A stretch of DNA of 64,000 nucleotides, taken from NCBI GenBank assembly GCA_038503035.1, contig JAVSML010024002.1, positions 190,587 to 254,586 on the forward strand, given 5' to 3'. Position numbers and translations under genes: made by a program. Under the pieces are notes generated by a model that saw only the letters and a list, made by a program, of their open reading frames with translations, was not told where the DNA came from and made no database searches. Numbering within the stretch: position 1 is the stretch's first letter; each line of letters begins with the position of its first letter. Shown here piece by piece: positions 33,824 to 44,855 of this stretch. This DNA is from Crocodylus rhombifer. Taxonomy: Eukaryota > Chordata > Crocodylia > Crocodylidae.

Positions 33824-33835
33824 CAGTGTGGGGCA

Positions 33836-35177
33836 ACAGAGAGCTGAGCTAGGTGGCAGGGAGCAAAGTCAGGTGGAATGGGGCAGCACAGCTGGCTATT
33901 TGGGCACAGGGTTGGATCTAGCCTGCAGACCAGCCCTGTGCCATTTATCTGGCCCACCAGCCAAAAAGATTGAGCACATGGGTGGATGTAGGATTTGGAA
34001 AAGTTGGGTGCAGATGGTGTGATCCATCATAACATATAACACAACACATCTTTTTCTCCAGGCAAAAAGAAACAAGAAGCTTAATTAATATGCTGGCGGT
34101 GTAGGCCTATATTATTCAGTTTAAGATTGAAGCAAAAACAAAATAGCTTTATTGGAATGTGCATTAGTTTACTATCATGTACAAAAAACAACAACCAACT
34201 AGGCAAAATGATCAAAATATGTTGTTGCCTTAGTCTTGTAGTAATTAGAATGAAACATACATCTCTTTCAGATTCATAAAACAAAATCAAGTCTTTCTTG
34301 AGCATCTTGAGAGTGCATCTAATGCTTCACTGTAAGTTATATCCACATCTGGGTTAATGTTTTTAGCTAGAATTTAAAACAGTCTGCAGGGCTGTGGAAT
34401 AGGATTTACACTACTAGAAGCAGGTAATAGACAGCAAGCTTGCAGAAGAAAGAATACCTTCATTAGTAGGACACCAAGACCATTAAAAAAAAAGTAAGGG
34501 TTCTTTACACCAATAGAATGAAGAATTTAGAAGGAATCAGATATACTATAATGAACAATGAATTCAAGTGACTGTCTCACTGTCAGCTGACTAGAAAAGC
34601 TGCTGCCACTGCCAGGCAGTTTGTTTTAAACTTTAGGTGGAGCAGGAATCAAAGGGGGAAGGCAAGGGTGCATCACTGCACCCCTTCTCAGGTCTACCCC
34701 AGAATAAGAACCACTGGATTAAACCAACAACCCATTTTCAAGCATCTGTGAACACTGGAGTATTTGAAATCCGAGCCATGCTATAATATAAACAGAGAAA
34801 ATAATTTATCAATGTAAGGGATTTTTTTTCCAGGAAATGTGGGTGCTCTGACTTTATTGTGACAAGGAAATTTAAAATATGAAGTCATTTATCTAAGTAT
34901 GCCAGTGGGTTTTCCTGTTAGGAAAAGCAATATAAAAATCAGCATGTACAATATGGAATACAGAGAAAACATAGAATTATAGTAGTGAAGTGATTACATG
35001 GAAAAGACATTGTGCCCTGACCTACTGACTTCAGCAGCCACAAAGCAGTCATTGCCATTTTAATTTATATCACTTAAGTTCTGTGATACTACATTACCAT
35101 GTGTCACAATTACAGACACAGTTGGGAGGTACCTGAAAAGAAATGGACAAAAGCTTGGATTAGATTTGTGACCATTA
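33836..35177. other. no gene seen; hAT-like words near 33900-33975
   Basis: A segment with GGATCTAGCCTGCAGACCAG and TCTGGCCCACCAGCCAAAAAG resembles the subterminal part of hAT elements of the GGCCCGCGGGCC type, without both ends. The remainder is AT-rich unique DNA. Confidence 0.35.
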
Positions 35178-35740
35178 GGTGCATCTACACATGCAATTAA
35201 TGTGCATGAGTTATTTGCTCCTGGGGCATGTGTTCAAAAAGTGTGCCCACGAGCAAAAAACTCCATTGCAATTAGCTCCAGAGTCATTTGTGCTCAGTTC
35301 ATGGAGCCTGGTGGGAGCTGCCCAGTCTGGCAGGTGACACAGGGGGTGAGCCTGCCAGCCCAGGGCTGCTCTGACAGGGCTCCATATGCAGCATAGGGTC
35401 TGGCTGAGGCATAACGGCTCAGTGTGAGGCTAAGCTCAGGGCTGCTCTAATGGAGCTCCATATGTTGTGAAGGGGCTGACTGGGGCACAAGGGTGCTTCA
35501 GTGTGGGTGCTGCCTGATGGCTAGTCCCACACTGAAGAACTCTCATACCCTAGCCAGTCCTATCACCATCTACATGTGCCTCTAAATGCAGTAATTTACT
35601 GCACCATTGGGTTGTACTTGTGTCTGACATGACTCTCTGACAACACAGTGAATTAGTTTACACTGTGCACACATGTAGATGGTGATGCCTTACTGTGCAT
35701 TAAATCTACTGTGCAGTGAAGCACACATGTAGGCACACCC
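35178..35740. mobile_element. TIR non-autonomous element (GGGTGCATCTACATG family), long form
   Basis: The left end GGTGCATCTACACATGCAAT and the complement of the right end, GGGTGTGCCTACATGTGTGC, are imperfect inverted repeats. CATTA occurs on both outer sides (about 35173-35177 and 35740-35744), a possible short target duplication. The 563-bp copy carries a GC-rich middle (GGGCTGCTCT repeated at 35361 and 35431) which is also present in the copy at 50522. No transposase is encoded. Confidence 0.65.
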
Positions 35741-36155
35741 ATTATATGCCTAGCAAAGTAAGAGCCATTTAGGAAGCTCGCTTTATATGATCAGGAGAGT
35801 CGGAAAGTAGTGAAAGCATTGTCCATTCTCTCTTCTTGATAAGTGAGGAATTATTCCTAATTGTTCTCCAGCCTAATTCCAAACCAGGGTATCATAGATT
35901 TCATAGACATTTGGGCTGGAAGGGACCCCGGAGGATCATCGAGTCCAGTCCCCTGCCCCAGGGGGAGGAAGTCAGCAGGGATCATAGGATCCCAGCAAGG
36001 TGAACATCCAAATGTCTTGAAGGTGTTCAAAGTGGGTGCTTGAACCACCTCTGGTGGCAGTCTATTCCAAACCCTGGGGGCTCGGACAGTAAAGAAGTTC
36101 TTCCTTATGTCCAGCCTGGATCAGTCATGGAGAAGTTTGTGACCATTCGATTTTG

Positions 36156-36548
36156 TCATCCCTTGGGGCATTCTGGTGAACAAATGTTCCCCAAGATCCT
36201 GGTGAACACGCTTGATAAACTTATAGGCCACCAGATCACCCCAAGTCTGCACTTTTCTAGACTGAACTGTCCCATTGCTCTCAGCCTCTCATCATAAGGT
36301 CTGTTCTCCTGACCTCTGATCATGCACGTGGCTCTCCTCTGCACTCTCTCAAGCTTCTCTACAGCCCAAAACTGGATGCAGTACTCCAGCTGCGGCCTCA
36401 CCAAGGCCGAGTAAAATGGGAGAAAGATGTCCTGGGATTTGCTTGAGAAGCATCTATGATGGAAGCCAGCATTTATTTTGCTTGCTTTACTAGCCGCAGC
36501 ATCACATTGAAGGCTCATGTTCATCTTGTGGTGAATCATGATCCCCAA
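36156..36548 (-). pseudogene. CR1 RT C-terminal region
   Basis: 130 codons: MGIMIHHKMNMSLQCDAAAS, FLPFYSALVRPQLEYCIQFW, KLERVQRRATCMIRGQENRP and QFSLEKCRLGVIWWPISLSS. These match the C-terminal region of the copy at 57611-58393. A short deletion between FWAV and EKLERVQ removes the FKKDV segment seen in that copy. Confidence 0.88.
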
Positions 36549-36655
36549 GTCCCTTTCATATGTAGTGCTAACCAGCGTCGCCCTGCCAAGCCTATAAGGA
36601 TGCTGCAGGTTTTTCCTCCCAAGGTGGAGAACCTTGCATTTTTAGGTGTTAAACA

Positions 36656-37291
36656 TCAGGTTCTCATGAGCCTGTCAAGATCTGCCTGGATCACCCTCCT
36701 GTCCTGAGGTGTGGATGCTTTACCCCAGAGTTTGTTGTCATCAGTGAACTTGGCCAGTCCGCTTCTGACACCAATGTCTACATCATTGATGAAGATGTTA
36801 AAAAGTATAGGCCTTAGGACAGAGCTTTGAGAGACTCCACTGGTCACAGTGCACTATGACAATTTACTTCCATCAACCACCACCCTCTGGGTCCTAACAC
36901 AGAACCGATTCCCCAGCCAGCGGATCATGGTGAGGCCAAGGGTACTGTTAGCCAGTTTTGCTGAGAGCTGATCATGGGATACCAGACTCAAGGCTTTTTT
37001 AAAGTCAAGATATATGACATCAATCTCTTTTCCCCTCTCCAGGTGATAGGTCACCTGGTCATAAAAGGAAATGATATTGGTCAAGCAAGACCTACCCGCA
37101 ACAAACCCATGCTGAGTATCCTTCAGGATATTGCCATCAGCTAGTCTGTTAAGTATAGCCTCTTTGCTAATGTTTTCCAAGATCTTCCCCAGGATAGAGG
37201 TCAGGCTGATGGGCCTGTAGTTTGACGGATCCACTTTCCTCCCCTTCTTGAAGATAGGCACCACATTGGCCTCCTTCCAATCTTCAGGCAC
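36656..37291 (-). pseudogene. CR1 reverse transcriptase fingers and palm
   Basis: From 37291: MPEDWKEANVVPIFKKGRKV, SNYRPISLTSILGKILENIS, QHGFVAGRSCLTNIISFYDQ and IDVIYLDFKKALSLVSHDQL (first catalytic aspartate in YLDFKK). A stop and frame change lead to the 36847 frame with [20 protein letters not shown] and KFTDDNKLWGK. There the DD pair survives, although FADDTKL has become FTDDNKL. Inactive because of the breaks. Confidence 0.9.
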
Positions 37292-37427
37292 TTCACCAGA
37301 GCACCAGGAGTTCTCAAAGATCCGTGCCAGGGGCTGAGCTATGATGCTTGCTGGCTCCTGAGTATCCTTTGGTGTAAATTGTTAGGAGCAGATGACTTGA
37401 AGGTATCCAGCCTGTCAAGGTGTTCCT

Positions 37428-38420
37428 TCATGAGATCAGCTTCGATGGAGGGTAAGGAATCTCCCTCACCCAGTCCTCCCTGTCCCACAGTGGGCGAGGG
37501 TGTCCCTTGGGACTGGTGAAAAATGCAAAGTACCCATTTAGCAAGTTTGCTTTTTCATGGGCATTTGTTGTCAGTTGTCCTATCTGGTTTAGCAGGGGTC
37601 CAATGTTGCCCTTGCTTTTCCTCCAGCTCCCCACATATCTAAAAAAGGACTTGTTATTGTCCTTGTTATTTGTAGCTAGCTGGAGTTCCATCACAGCCTT
37701 GGCTTTCCTGGTTTGCTCTCTGCAGGTGCGGATCAGTGCTGAGTATTCCTCCTCGGTGGTGGTTCCAGTCCTCCATCCTTTGTAGGTGTTCCTTTTAAGA
37801 TGCAGGAGGTCTACTAGTTCCCTGGAGAGCCAAGGGGGCTGCTGTGCCCTTTTGCTGCCTTTCCTCTGAGATGGAATAGACTTTGCTTGCACATCCAGGA
37901 TTGCTCCCTTGAGGAACAACCATTTGTCCTGAACTCCCCTCCCCTTTGGGTTGTGGCCCTTCAGGGCCTCACTGACAAGCCTCCTGAGCTTGTCAAAGTC
38001 AGCTTTTCTGAAGTTGAGGACTTCTGTATTTTTGACTGACTTGCCAGCTTCATGGCAGATGGTGAAGCTGATCAGCTCATGGTCACTATCACCCAGCTTC
38101 CCTTCGATCATTAAGTCGCTGATTAGGTTGTCTCCAGTTGCCAGTACCAGGTCAAGCAGTGCTTTACCTCTTGTTGGCCTGTAGACTTCCTGCATCAGAT
38201 AGAGGTCATGCATGTATGAGAGAAAGCTTTGTGACCGCTTGGATTTGGCTGAGCCCTCCTCCCACGAGATATCTGGGTAGTTAAAGTCTCCCATGACAAC
38301 CATACACTGGGAGCATGTGGCCTCAGCCAATTCCATGGCAAACTCCTGGTCAAGGTCTTCACTCTGGGTAGGGGGTCTGTAATAGACTCCCACCATAGTA
38401 TTCCCTGTGTCATCAAACAT
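37428..38420 (-). pseudogene. CR1 endonuclease and linker, longest intact frame
   Basis: 330 codons without a stop. VGVYYRPPTQSEDLDQEFAM, VVMGDFNYPDISWEEGSAKS (GDFN, catalytic Asp/Asn), LLDLVLATG and LGDSDHELISFTI (SDH, catalytic Asp-His) are the second half of the APE-type endonuclease. It then runs through the EN-RT linker (LSRELVDLLHLKRNTYKGWR; KSFFRYVGSWRKSKGNIGPL). The N-terminal part with the TETW motif is missing. In an intact element this enzyme nicks the genomic target for target-primed reverse transcription. Confidence 0.92.
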
Positions 38421-38770
38421 ACAGGGTTGTCAAACATACATCCTATGGGCCAGGTCAGGCCCACAGAATTGCTCTACCAGGCTTTGGCTAGGAAAGATGT
38501 GGATTGGTGGGGTCTCTGGGCCCTATTGGACATGGACCTCAGTGGCAGGAGGATAAGCAAGTGCTAGCCATGTAGCTACTCGGCTTCTTGCTAGCATCAT
38601 TGCCAAGATAAGTAGCCAGCTGGTCCATGGTTGCTTGCCCTATGTCCTCCACAATTACCCCAGGATGGAGCTCCTGCAACCTTGTACACCAGGCCAAATC
38701 CACCCTGCAAGGAGCTCCATGGTTTAGATCTGGCATAGGTGAATCTGGCCTATGGTGAATTTAAAGGATT
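38405..38770. mobile_element. hAT-like non-autonomous element (CAGGGTTGTCAAAC type)
   Basis: It begins CAGGGTTGTCAAACATACAT and continues with ATGGGCCAGGTCAGGCCC, the typical terminus and subterminus of a widespread hAT group. The expected right end (complement of the same) appears only as decayed TCTGGCCTATGGTGAATTTAA at about 38748-38768. It abuts the 5' break of the neighbouring CR1. Target duplication not clear. Confidence 0.5.
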
Positions 38771-40524
38771 TGAGTGATAGTACTTCAATGTTGGGAGATA
38801 CTCCATTGTACAATGTTAGGAATATTGTCATTTATTTTAAACATCTGTTTTGTTAACCCCATTATTCTGAATTATCATTTCTGTAGGCCACATTAAGCAC
38901 TTTTTCTTGCATCATATTCATACGCTCCAGCTGCTCAAAAACAATTTTAACTCCCATTATAAGAATGTATATACTTTGTAGCTATTTTGGGATCTCAGCT
39001 CATCCTTGTAAGCTAATCCTTCAACCTCCCAAATTAATTCTCCCTCTTAAACACTCTCTCTCTCTCTCTCTCTCTCAACATATTGATACTGAAGTACCAA
39101 GGAGGCGAACATTATATTCTGATACTGCAGCATCAGTACTGTCACCTCCTTTATCTATTAGGTGGTTCTGATATATCTTGTCAATGTCAGAATGAAACAA
39201 AATTGTCAGTTTCATCTATGGGACCATATCCTGAGCTGATATAAATCAATACAAAAAATAAAAGTATTTTTATTTTGTTTTTCTTTAAGTACTTGGGTGA
39301 ACATGGGTTGTGAAGCTAAGAATAACCTAGGGCTAGAAAGAGAGAGAGCATCCATCCAAAGTTCAGAGTTAACCAGAGGGCCCATCTCCAGCTAAGTTCA
39401 TGCACTTTGCCAGTTTTACGATACTAATGTACGGTAATCAGACTGTAAGACATATATTAGGGTTATTAGTAAACTATGTAAACAACAACATGCTTGATCC
39501 ATATAGCTAAAAGTCAGAATGAATGGAGTGCCACAGTCATCATATGGTCACATGCAAATAAATTTCAGGCCATGAATATGCAGAATATGAGGTGACAGAT
39601 AATAATGCCTCCATTTCAAAAAGGCTATTAAAAATATGTATTTACAAGACAGACCTTAATAGCTATATTGATTCAATAAGAGAGATGGATTTTATTAAAA
39701 GCTAAGCCTCCTACCTATTTTTAAGAGCCTGTAACAGCTTTGAAAGATTAGATTTCAGCTTTGCATGCCGATACACTGGTTGCATATAGAAATAGGAGAA
39801 AGCGATATTTTTAATGAATGTGAGAGGAACATGTTTGGCACAGATTAGTTGAAGCAAAGATTGTGTGTCAACTCCCTAACATTGATGTTACTTCCACAGT
39901 CACTTACCAGCTTTGACTTCTATTAGGTTTATGCCTAGTATCCTACAATAGCCATCTTGTACCATGATCTACCAAAGTACTTGATATTGCAAAGTGAGGA
40001 GTACCCTGATACTGGTTCAATAAAGCACATTTAAAGCTTCAGTGAGAATATTTGTTTTCTCAAGTGCTTTCCAAGATAAGGCCAAGTTGCCGGGTACTAT
40101 GTTGGGCCAAGCCATTAGTAGCCCATTGTGGTGAGAGGAGGAAGGGTGTTCTAATGCATCAACCTCTCAGAATACAGGGAAAGAAGATCCTCACAAAGTA
40201 TAAGCTAAAGAACCTACTATGTTAATGACTGCTTTTTTGCCCCCTGACGCTTGGATTTATGTTGCACAACTTTACACTTCTGAGCACACTCTCCTTCACT
40301 GCACTTTGCAAACAGATTGAAAGACATTTAATCAAGAACTGTTAGTAACATAAATACCACTTTTTGTAACAGCTACTGACTTGCTGTTTCAGATATCTTG
40401 GACTCTGGCAGTTTAAACTTTGTCTAATATAAAGTTTGCTCCTTATGAAACCTTCCCACAAGGAAAAATAGAGCCCTTAAAGAGAGGGAAGAGATCTCAG
40501 ATCTGGTTCCCTAAGGCGTTACGA
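38771..40524. other. no gene seen
   Basis: AT-rich unique DNA apart from the CT microsatellite at 39054-39076. No motif-bearing frame. Confidence 0.4.
39054..39076. repeat. (CT)n microsatellite
   Basis: About 11 CT units, uninterrupted. Simple repeat. Confidence 0.95.
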
Positions 40525-41070
40525 CAAGGGCAAACAAAGTCCAGCCCACGAGCTGGATCAGGTCCATGTAGACTTGATTTCCCAGTAGCCCTTGCCCACG
40601 TCGCTGCAGCCAGTTTCCATGGAGACCCCAGGAGCAGCAGCGCTGTGACAATGCAGATTCAGGATTTCCATGGAGACCAGTCCTAGCAGTGCTGGCAGGG
40701 TGTGCAACTGGGCCTTGCAGCAGTGACAGAATAATCTGGAGCCAGACAGAGCTACAATTTCCTGCTCACACACCTCAGGCAGGGGCATGCAGGCAGTGGA
40801 TCATGGCTCTGCCCTGACTCCGGGCCATGCTGTCACTGCTGCAAGATCCCAACCCCAGGCCCAGCCCCAGAGCAGCTCCCTGCTCAGCTGGAGGACCTGC
40901 CAGTGTTGCAGGGGCTGGTCTCCATGGAAACCCTGGCCCCATGCTGTCATAGTGCTGCTGCTCCTGGGGTCTCCATAGAAACCGGCCATAGCAATGTGGG
41001 CAGGAGACACTGGGAAAAGGAGTTCAGCCACCAGTCAAAGCCACCATTTTGCTCGCCCGTGTCTTATGGG
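40525..41070. mobile_element. foldback element with arms of about 120-150 bp
   Basis: The left edge AAGGGCAAACAAAGTCCAGC and the following CCCACGAGCTGGATCAGG resemble a hAT terminus. Inside, 40581-40699 is complementary to 40896-41015. The best blocks are 40613-40650 with 40945-40982 (35 of 38) and 40664-40699 with 40896-40931. Arms extend further through TTGCAGCAGTGACAG (about 40714-40728), with its complement at about 40830. The centre (about 40737-40825) is unpaired. No protein is encoded. Confidence 0.75.
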
Positions 41071-44000
41071 GATGTTTTACACTTACTCTAAAGGCTGTAT
41101 TTTCTTCTAGAACCATAAGAATGGACAAGACTAGGTCAAATCCATCTGTTTAGGTAGTTTGTCTCTGACAGTAATCAAAACTAGATTTTTCATAGCAAGT
41201 TTTCAAAATCCTGAAGAAGTAGAGGTGGGACAGTCTGTCCCCTAATGAATCTCAACCTCATCTCTAATAGTTAGAGACTGTCTTAAACCCCGAAGCGTGA
41301 GGGATTCTGAAGCAATGATTCTCTTTATAAAAAAGATGTGCTCTATTCATGTCTTGTCGAAAGACCTACCTTTTGACACCCAGATGGTATGAGCTCAGAA
41401 TCATGGTGCTGTATTTTAAGGCTGTCTCGTAGTTTTAACACTGCATATGTCATGGTTACTTATTTAAATGTGGTTTATTTAGCAGAGTGTATCATTCTGT
41501 ACCACTGAATGGTGCAATATAGAGAGATGCCAATGCATGGACTCACGTTCTATGTACAAGTCTTAAGCATTGATGAATTAAGAAGAAGCCCCTCATTGCT
41601 AGCAAGTACACATGGAAGCAATCTCCATGGAATTATAAATAATTACCATGCTGTTGATTGCAACAAGTGGAATTTGGGTTTGTTAACAGCTCTCCAAAGT
41701 TTAATTAAATGCTCTGTGGAAATAATTTGATAGTAAGCCAAACTTGCATGTAATTCATACAAATCAAAACCTCAGAGGTACCAGGACAATTGGTAGGCAT
41801 ATCTTTACTGCTAATTTTTATGCCCACATGCCCATTTCTGGCATTCTAAAGAGCTATATGCTGTACTTCCTCACTTCACAGAGTCAGAAAAGGCCAGAAA
41901 AGGCCTTGCAAATGTTTTGTATAATTAGTTCATATTACTTTTAGTAGTACTCTTGCTAATGCAAGCCACTAATATACCTTCGTTAGACACACCTTTCTCA
42001 CTGGCAAGTCTTTGGAGCCTTGAGACTAAGATGTTAAACAGCCTTGCAGTTTTATTGTTATCATTTAAATAAGTGAATGTGTCTTCCTGCAGCTCTCTTT
42101 ACATTCTCAGCCCCAGTCTTTGAAGAAACATATGGAAATAGATAAATTCTGGCATTTAGAAAAATATAATATTAAAAAAAAATTGAAACAAGTGGAAAAG
42201 CCTATTACTGCCTTATACAAACTCCCCAGTGAGTTTCAATAAAGCAACATAGAGATGAGTGGAAAGTGTTTGGAGCACACCTTAAGTATTTGTACTAGAT
42301 ACGATAACTCAGTAGTTGAGTGTAGCACATCAGAAGAGAGTTTGGAAGCAGTAAAGAAAATAAAGCAAGAAACAGGAAAGTTGGAATTGCTCTGCAAGAT
42401 CATATTTTTGGATCTGCCTTGCAGGATATTTGGAAATGCCTTTTCTTTGTAGAAGCAGCTAAATAACAAAAGTATGAAGTTGCTTTGATCTTTAAAAAAA
42501 TGTGTATGGGTTTTATTAATTTGAAAGCCCTTTTATTTACCAGAGTCATTTTGTTTTCGGTTGCCAGATCAACGTGTTCAATAGATGCTTGGTATTAATG
42601 ACATTATACTATTTGTATTTCAGCGCTGGTATTTGTTTGTGGCTTCCATTCCACCATTTCACTCTGGTCCCAATTCAGCAAAGATCTTAAACACATACTT
42701 GTATCCCATCATTTCACCGGAACAAACGCATGCTTAAGTGCTTTTTTGAATCAGGGCCTATATACAGGCTCCTGTTTATAAGGTGACTGATGAAGGAGTT
42801 CACAAACAGTGAGATGCTTATTTTCTTTGATTAGCATATAACTGTGCAAATGTTGTTTGTCCTTTGCAAGTGAAGATGATCACATCCAGTGTGGGGAGGG
42901 GGGAAGAAGAGAGAAAGGAAGTGGGAAAGAAAAAGGGAGGGAGAAAAGAGAAAGGGAAAAAGAGAAGAAAAGAGAAAGAAGAGAGAAGAGGGGGTGGAGG
43001 GTAGGCTGTGTGGGTTCGCAGGTGACTTATAAGTCCAATCTTTGCCCTGACTTATCTGCTGCAGTAGGGGCAGGAGAGCAACAAGGACTGGACACGAGAG
43101 GTTCTCTTTTTCCTGGCCATGCACTTCCTCACTGCCTTTGCCGTGCGCCGCTGCTTGAAAGCCGGAGCTCTGCTCTGGACTGATGACCACCAGGATGAAT
43201 GGTCATGAGCAATTTGCTCCTATGACTCCGAGTCAATGTCAAAACTCTTTAGGGACATTTTTAGGGTGTCTCTGGCCCGAATACCCAAGATTTTTGTCTT
43301 GCTGTTTTCATTCACATGATTTCCATTGATTTCTGTGGCACTATTCTTGTGAATAAGGTTGGTTGGATTGGATCATAAAGGAGCTGTGCAGAGAAAATAT
43401 CAGCAAAGGAAATCAATTAGTTTTCACTGGACTAAAAATCTCATACTAACACAGTGAATATATGAGGAAAGCTGCATGGATCCAGAATACTAATCATTGT
43501 GAAGCTTACCTTGAATGCCTGATTTGGTTCTTGTCAGTATACCTTATGTAAATCAGTTTTCTTTCTGTTTCAGAAGAATAGCTGTGGTAGGCTCAGTTTT
43601 TAAAAATCCATCTTTAAAGGCCATTCCCTTTAATTTGTAATTAATGTCTTGATCATTCAGAGAACTGGATATGGCATTTCGTCTCTATCCTAAGAGTTGC
43701 AAACCCCATTGTATTTAGCAATGACCTGATCTTCTTCAGTGTTGCATGATAATGGTTGGTAACTTATGAAGCATGAGATGATGGAGTTAGTCCAATTTCA
43801 AGTGGGAAACCATAATTGTTGATTTTTAATCTAGAGAGAGAAGCAAAAGACTGAATCGTAGAACATGAGTGTCCCGTGTACTCAGTTTTAGTTCATAGCC
43901 TCAGCATAAGGCTATACACTCATCAGGGGCATGCATTTATACAAACTCAATGTAAATATTCCTACTTAAAGTGCATAGAACTGTCAGTGCTGTGATATTA

Positions 44001-44339
44001 GCAGCTCTGAAATTCATTAGCTCACCTGAGTTTCAGGGTTTCTAATAGTTTTAGGGTGCTATTAGAAGCCTGGACATGAAAGGATGAGCTTTGAAATGAC
44101 ATGTGATATTGCGAGTCTCCAAAACTTCCATTATTTTCAGGACTTGTTTCTTGGTTGCAGCTGGAACCCTTGAACTCCTGAGAGAAAATGGCAGCAATGA
44201 AACTGAAAATGGTTACTCAAGGCTTCTAGTAGTAGGACATTCTGAGCTACTTCTTTTCACTATTTCTGGAATAGTTAATGGGGTATAATTACTTAGAAAG
44301 GAGACATTTACCATTAGCATTCTGTTAATAAGTACAGTC
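41071..44339. other. no gene seen; purine tract and a small palindromic repeat
   Basis: AT-rich unique DNA. Around 42670-42760 the words CCAATTCAGCAAAGAT and CTTTTTTGAATCAGGGCC form inverted ends about 90 bp apart, with ACATACTT and GCATGCTTAAGTGC between, a pattern of old amniote interspersed repeats. The homopurine tract at 42891-42998 is listed separately. Confidence 0.4.
42891..42998. repeat. homopurine tract of about 105 bp
   Basis: The plus strand is almost purely A and G (blocks such as GAAGAAGAGAGAAAGGAAG and GAAAAGAGAAAGGGAAAAAG). The frames across it are low complexity and are not evidence for a gene. Confidence 0.9.
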
Positions 44340-44855
44340 AAGTTACAAAGTACACAGCCAGACATGGTTCTTTGGGTAAATGTAATATCTTTTATTAGAC
44401 TAACTAAATAGTTGGAAATATTGTTCTTTACAAGCTTTCAGGCAGAAACACCCTTCTTCAGGCCTAGGGAGAGTCTGCTTGTGTTTGTGTACTGTCTTGG
44501 GTGGAATTGAAGGTTAGGTCAATATGCAAAATGCAGGTCTGTGAAAATTCAAATGTATGGCAGGGAAGATCAGAGGGGATAGGAGTTAATGGATAAAAGA
44601 TAGGTAGTTTGTGGGGTGAGAGGGAACACAAAAAGGGGGAGTGTTGACCAGTGGTTAAATGTAACTGATAAGTTGTAGAGAGTTACCTGGGGTTACTGGA
44701 TGGAAGATATATTATAATGTGCCATAAATCCAATGTCTATATTTAGTCCATGATTTTTTGTATCCAGTAGATTTATGAAGTGAAGTTCATAGGTTCATCT
44801 ATGGAAGGTGTTTTGTAAATTCCCTTTCAGGATTAGAACTCAGAGATTGGAGAGA

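Larger units (their letters stand above)
33052..33835 (-). mobile_element. Penelope-like element, internally deleted
   Basis: The left part (TTTGGGTAAATCTGATATCTT, TTATTAGACCAAGT, CAAGCTTTCAGG) is the complement of a 3' region shared with the copy at 44.37 kb. Upstream on the minus strand lie a GIY-YIG endonuclease (33683-33545) and a scrap of RT (33823-33700). RT and endonuclease are joined by a deletion that removed the RT catalytic YxDD region and the linker. Penelope-like elements are reverse-transcribing elements distinct from LINEs and LTR elements. Confidence 0.85.
35888..38416 (-). mobile_element. CR1 LINE, minus strand, 5'-truncated in endonuclease
   Basis: The left edge ATCATAGATTTCATAGACA is the complement of the CR1 3' end, and the coding part continues rightwards to about 38416. 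From 38420 downward come endonuclease, linker, RT and C-terminal region. The 3' UTR and coding sequence match the nearly complete copy at 57.5-62 kb, so the two are the same subfamily. The 5' break lies near TCATCAAACATA, next to a hAT-like end. Frameshifts separate the domains. Confidence 0.94.

Noticed and set aside
42857..43183. 108-codon Arg/Glu/Lys-rich frame
   Set aside because: Product of the homopurine tract; low complexity and not conserved in form.
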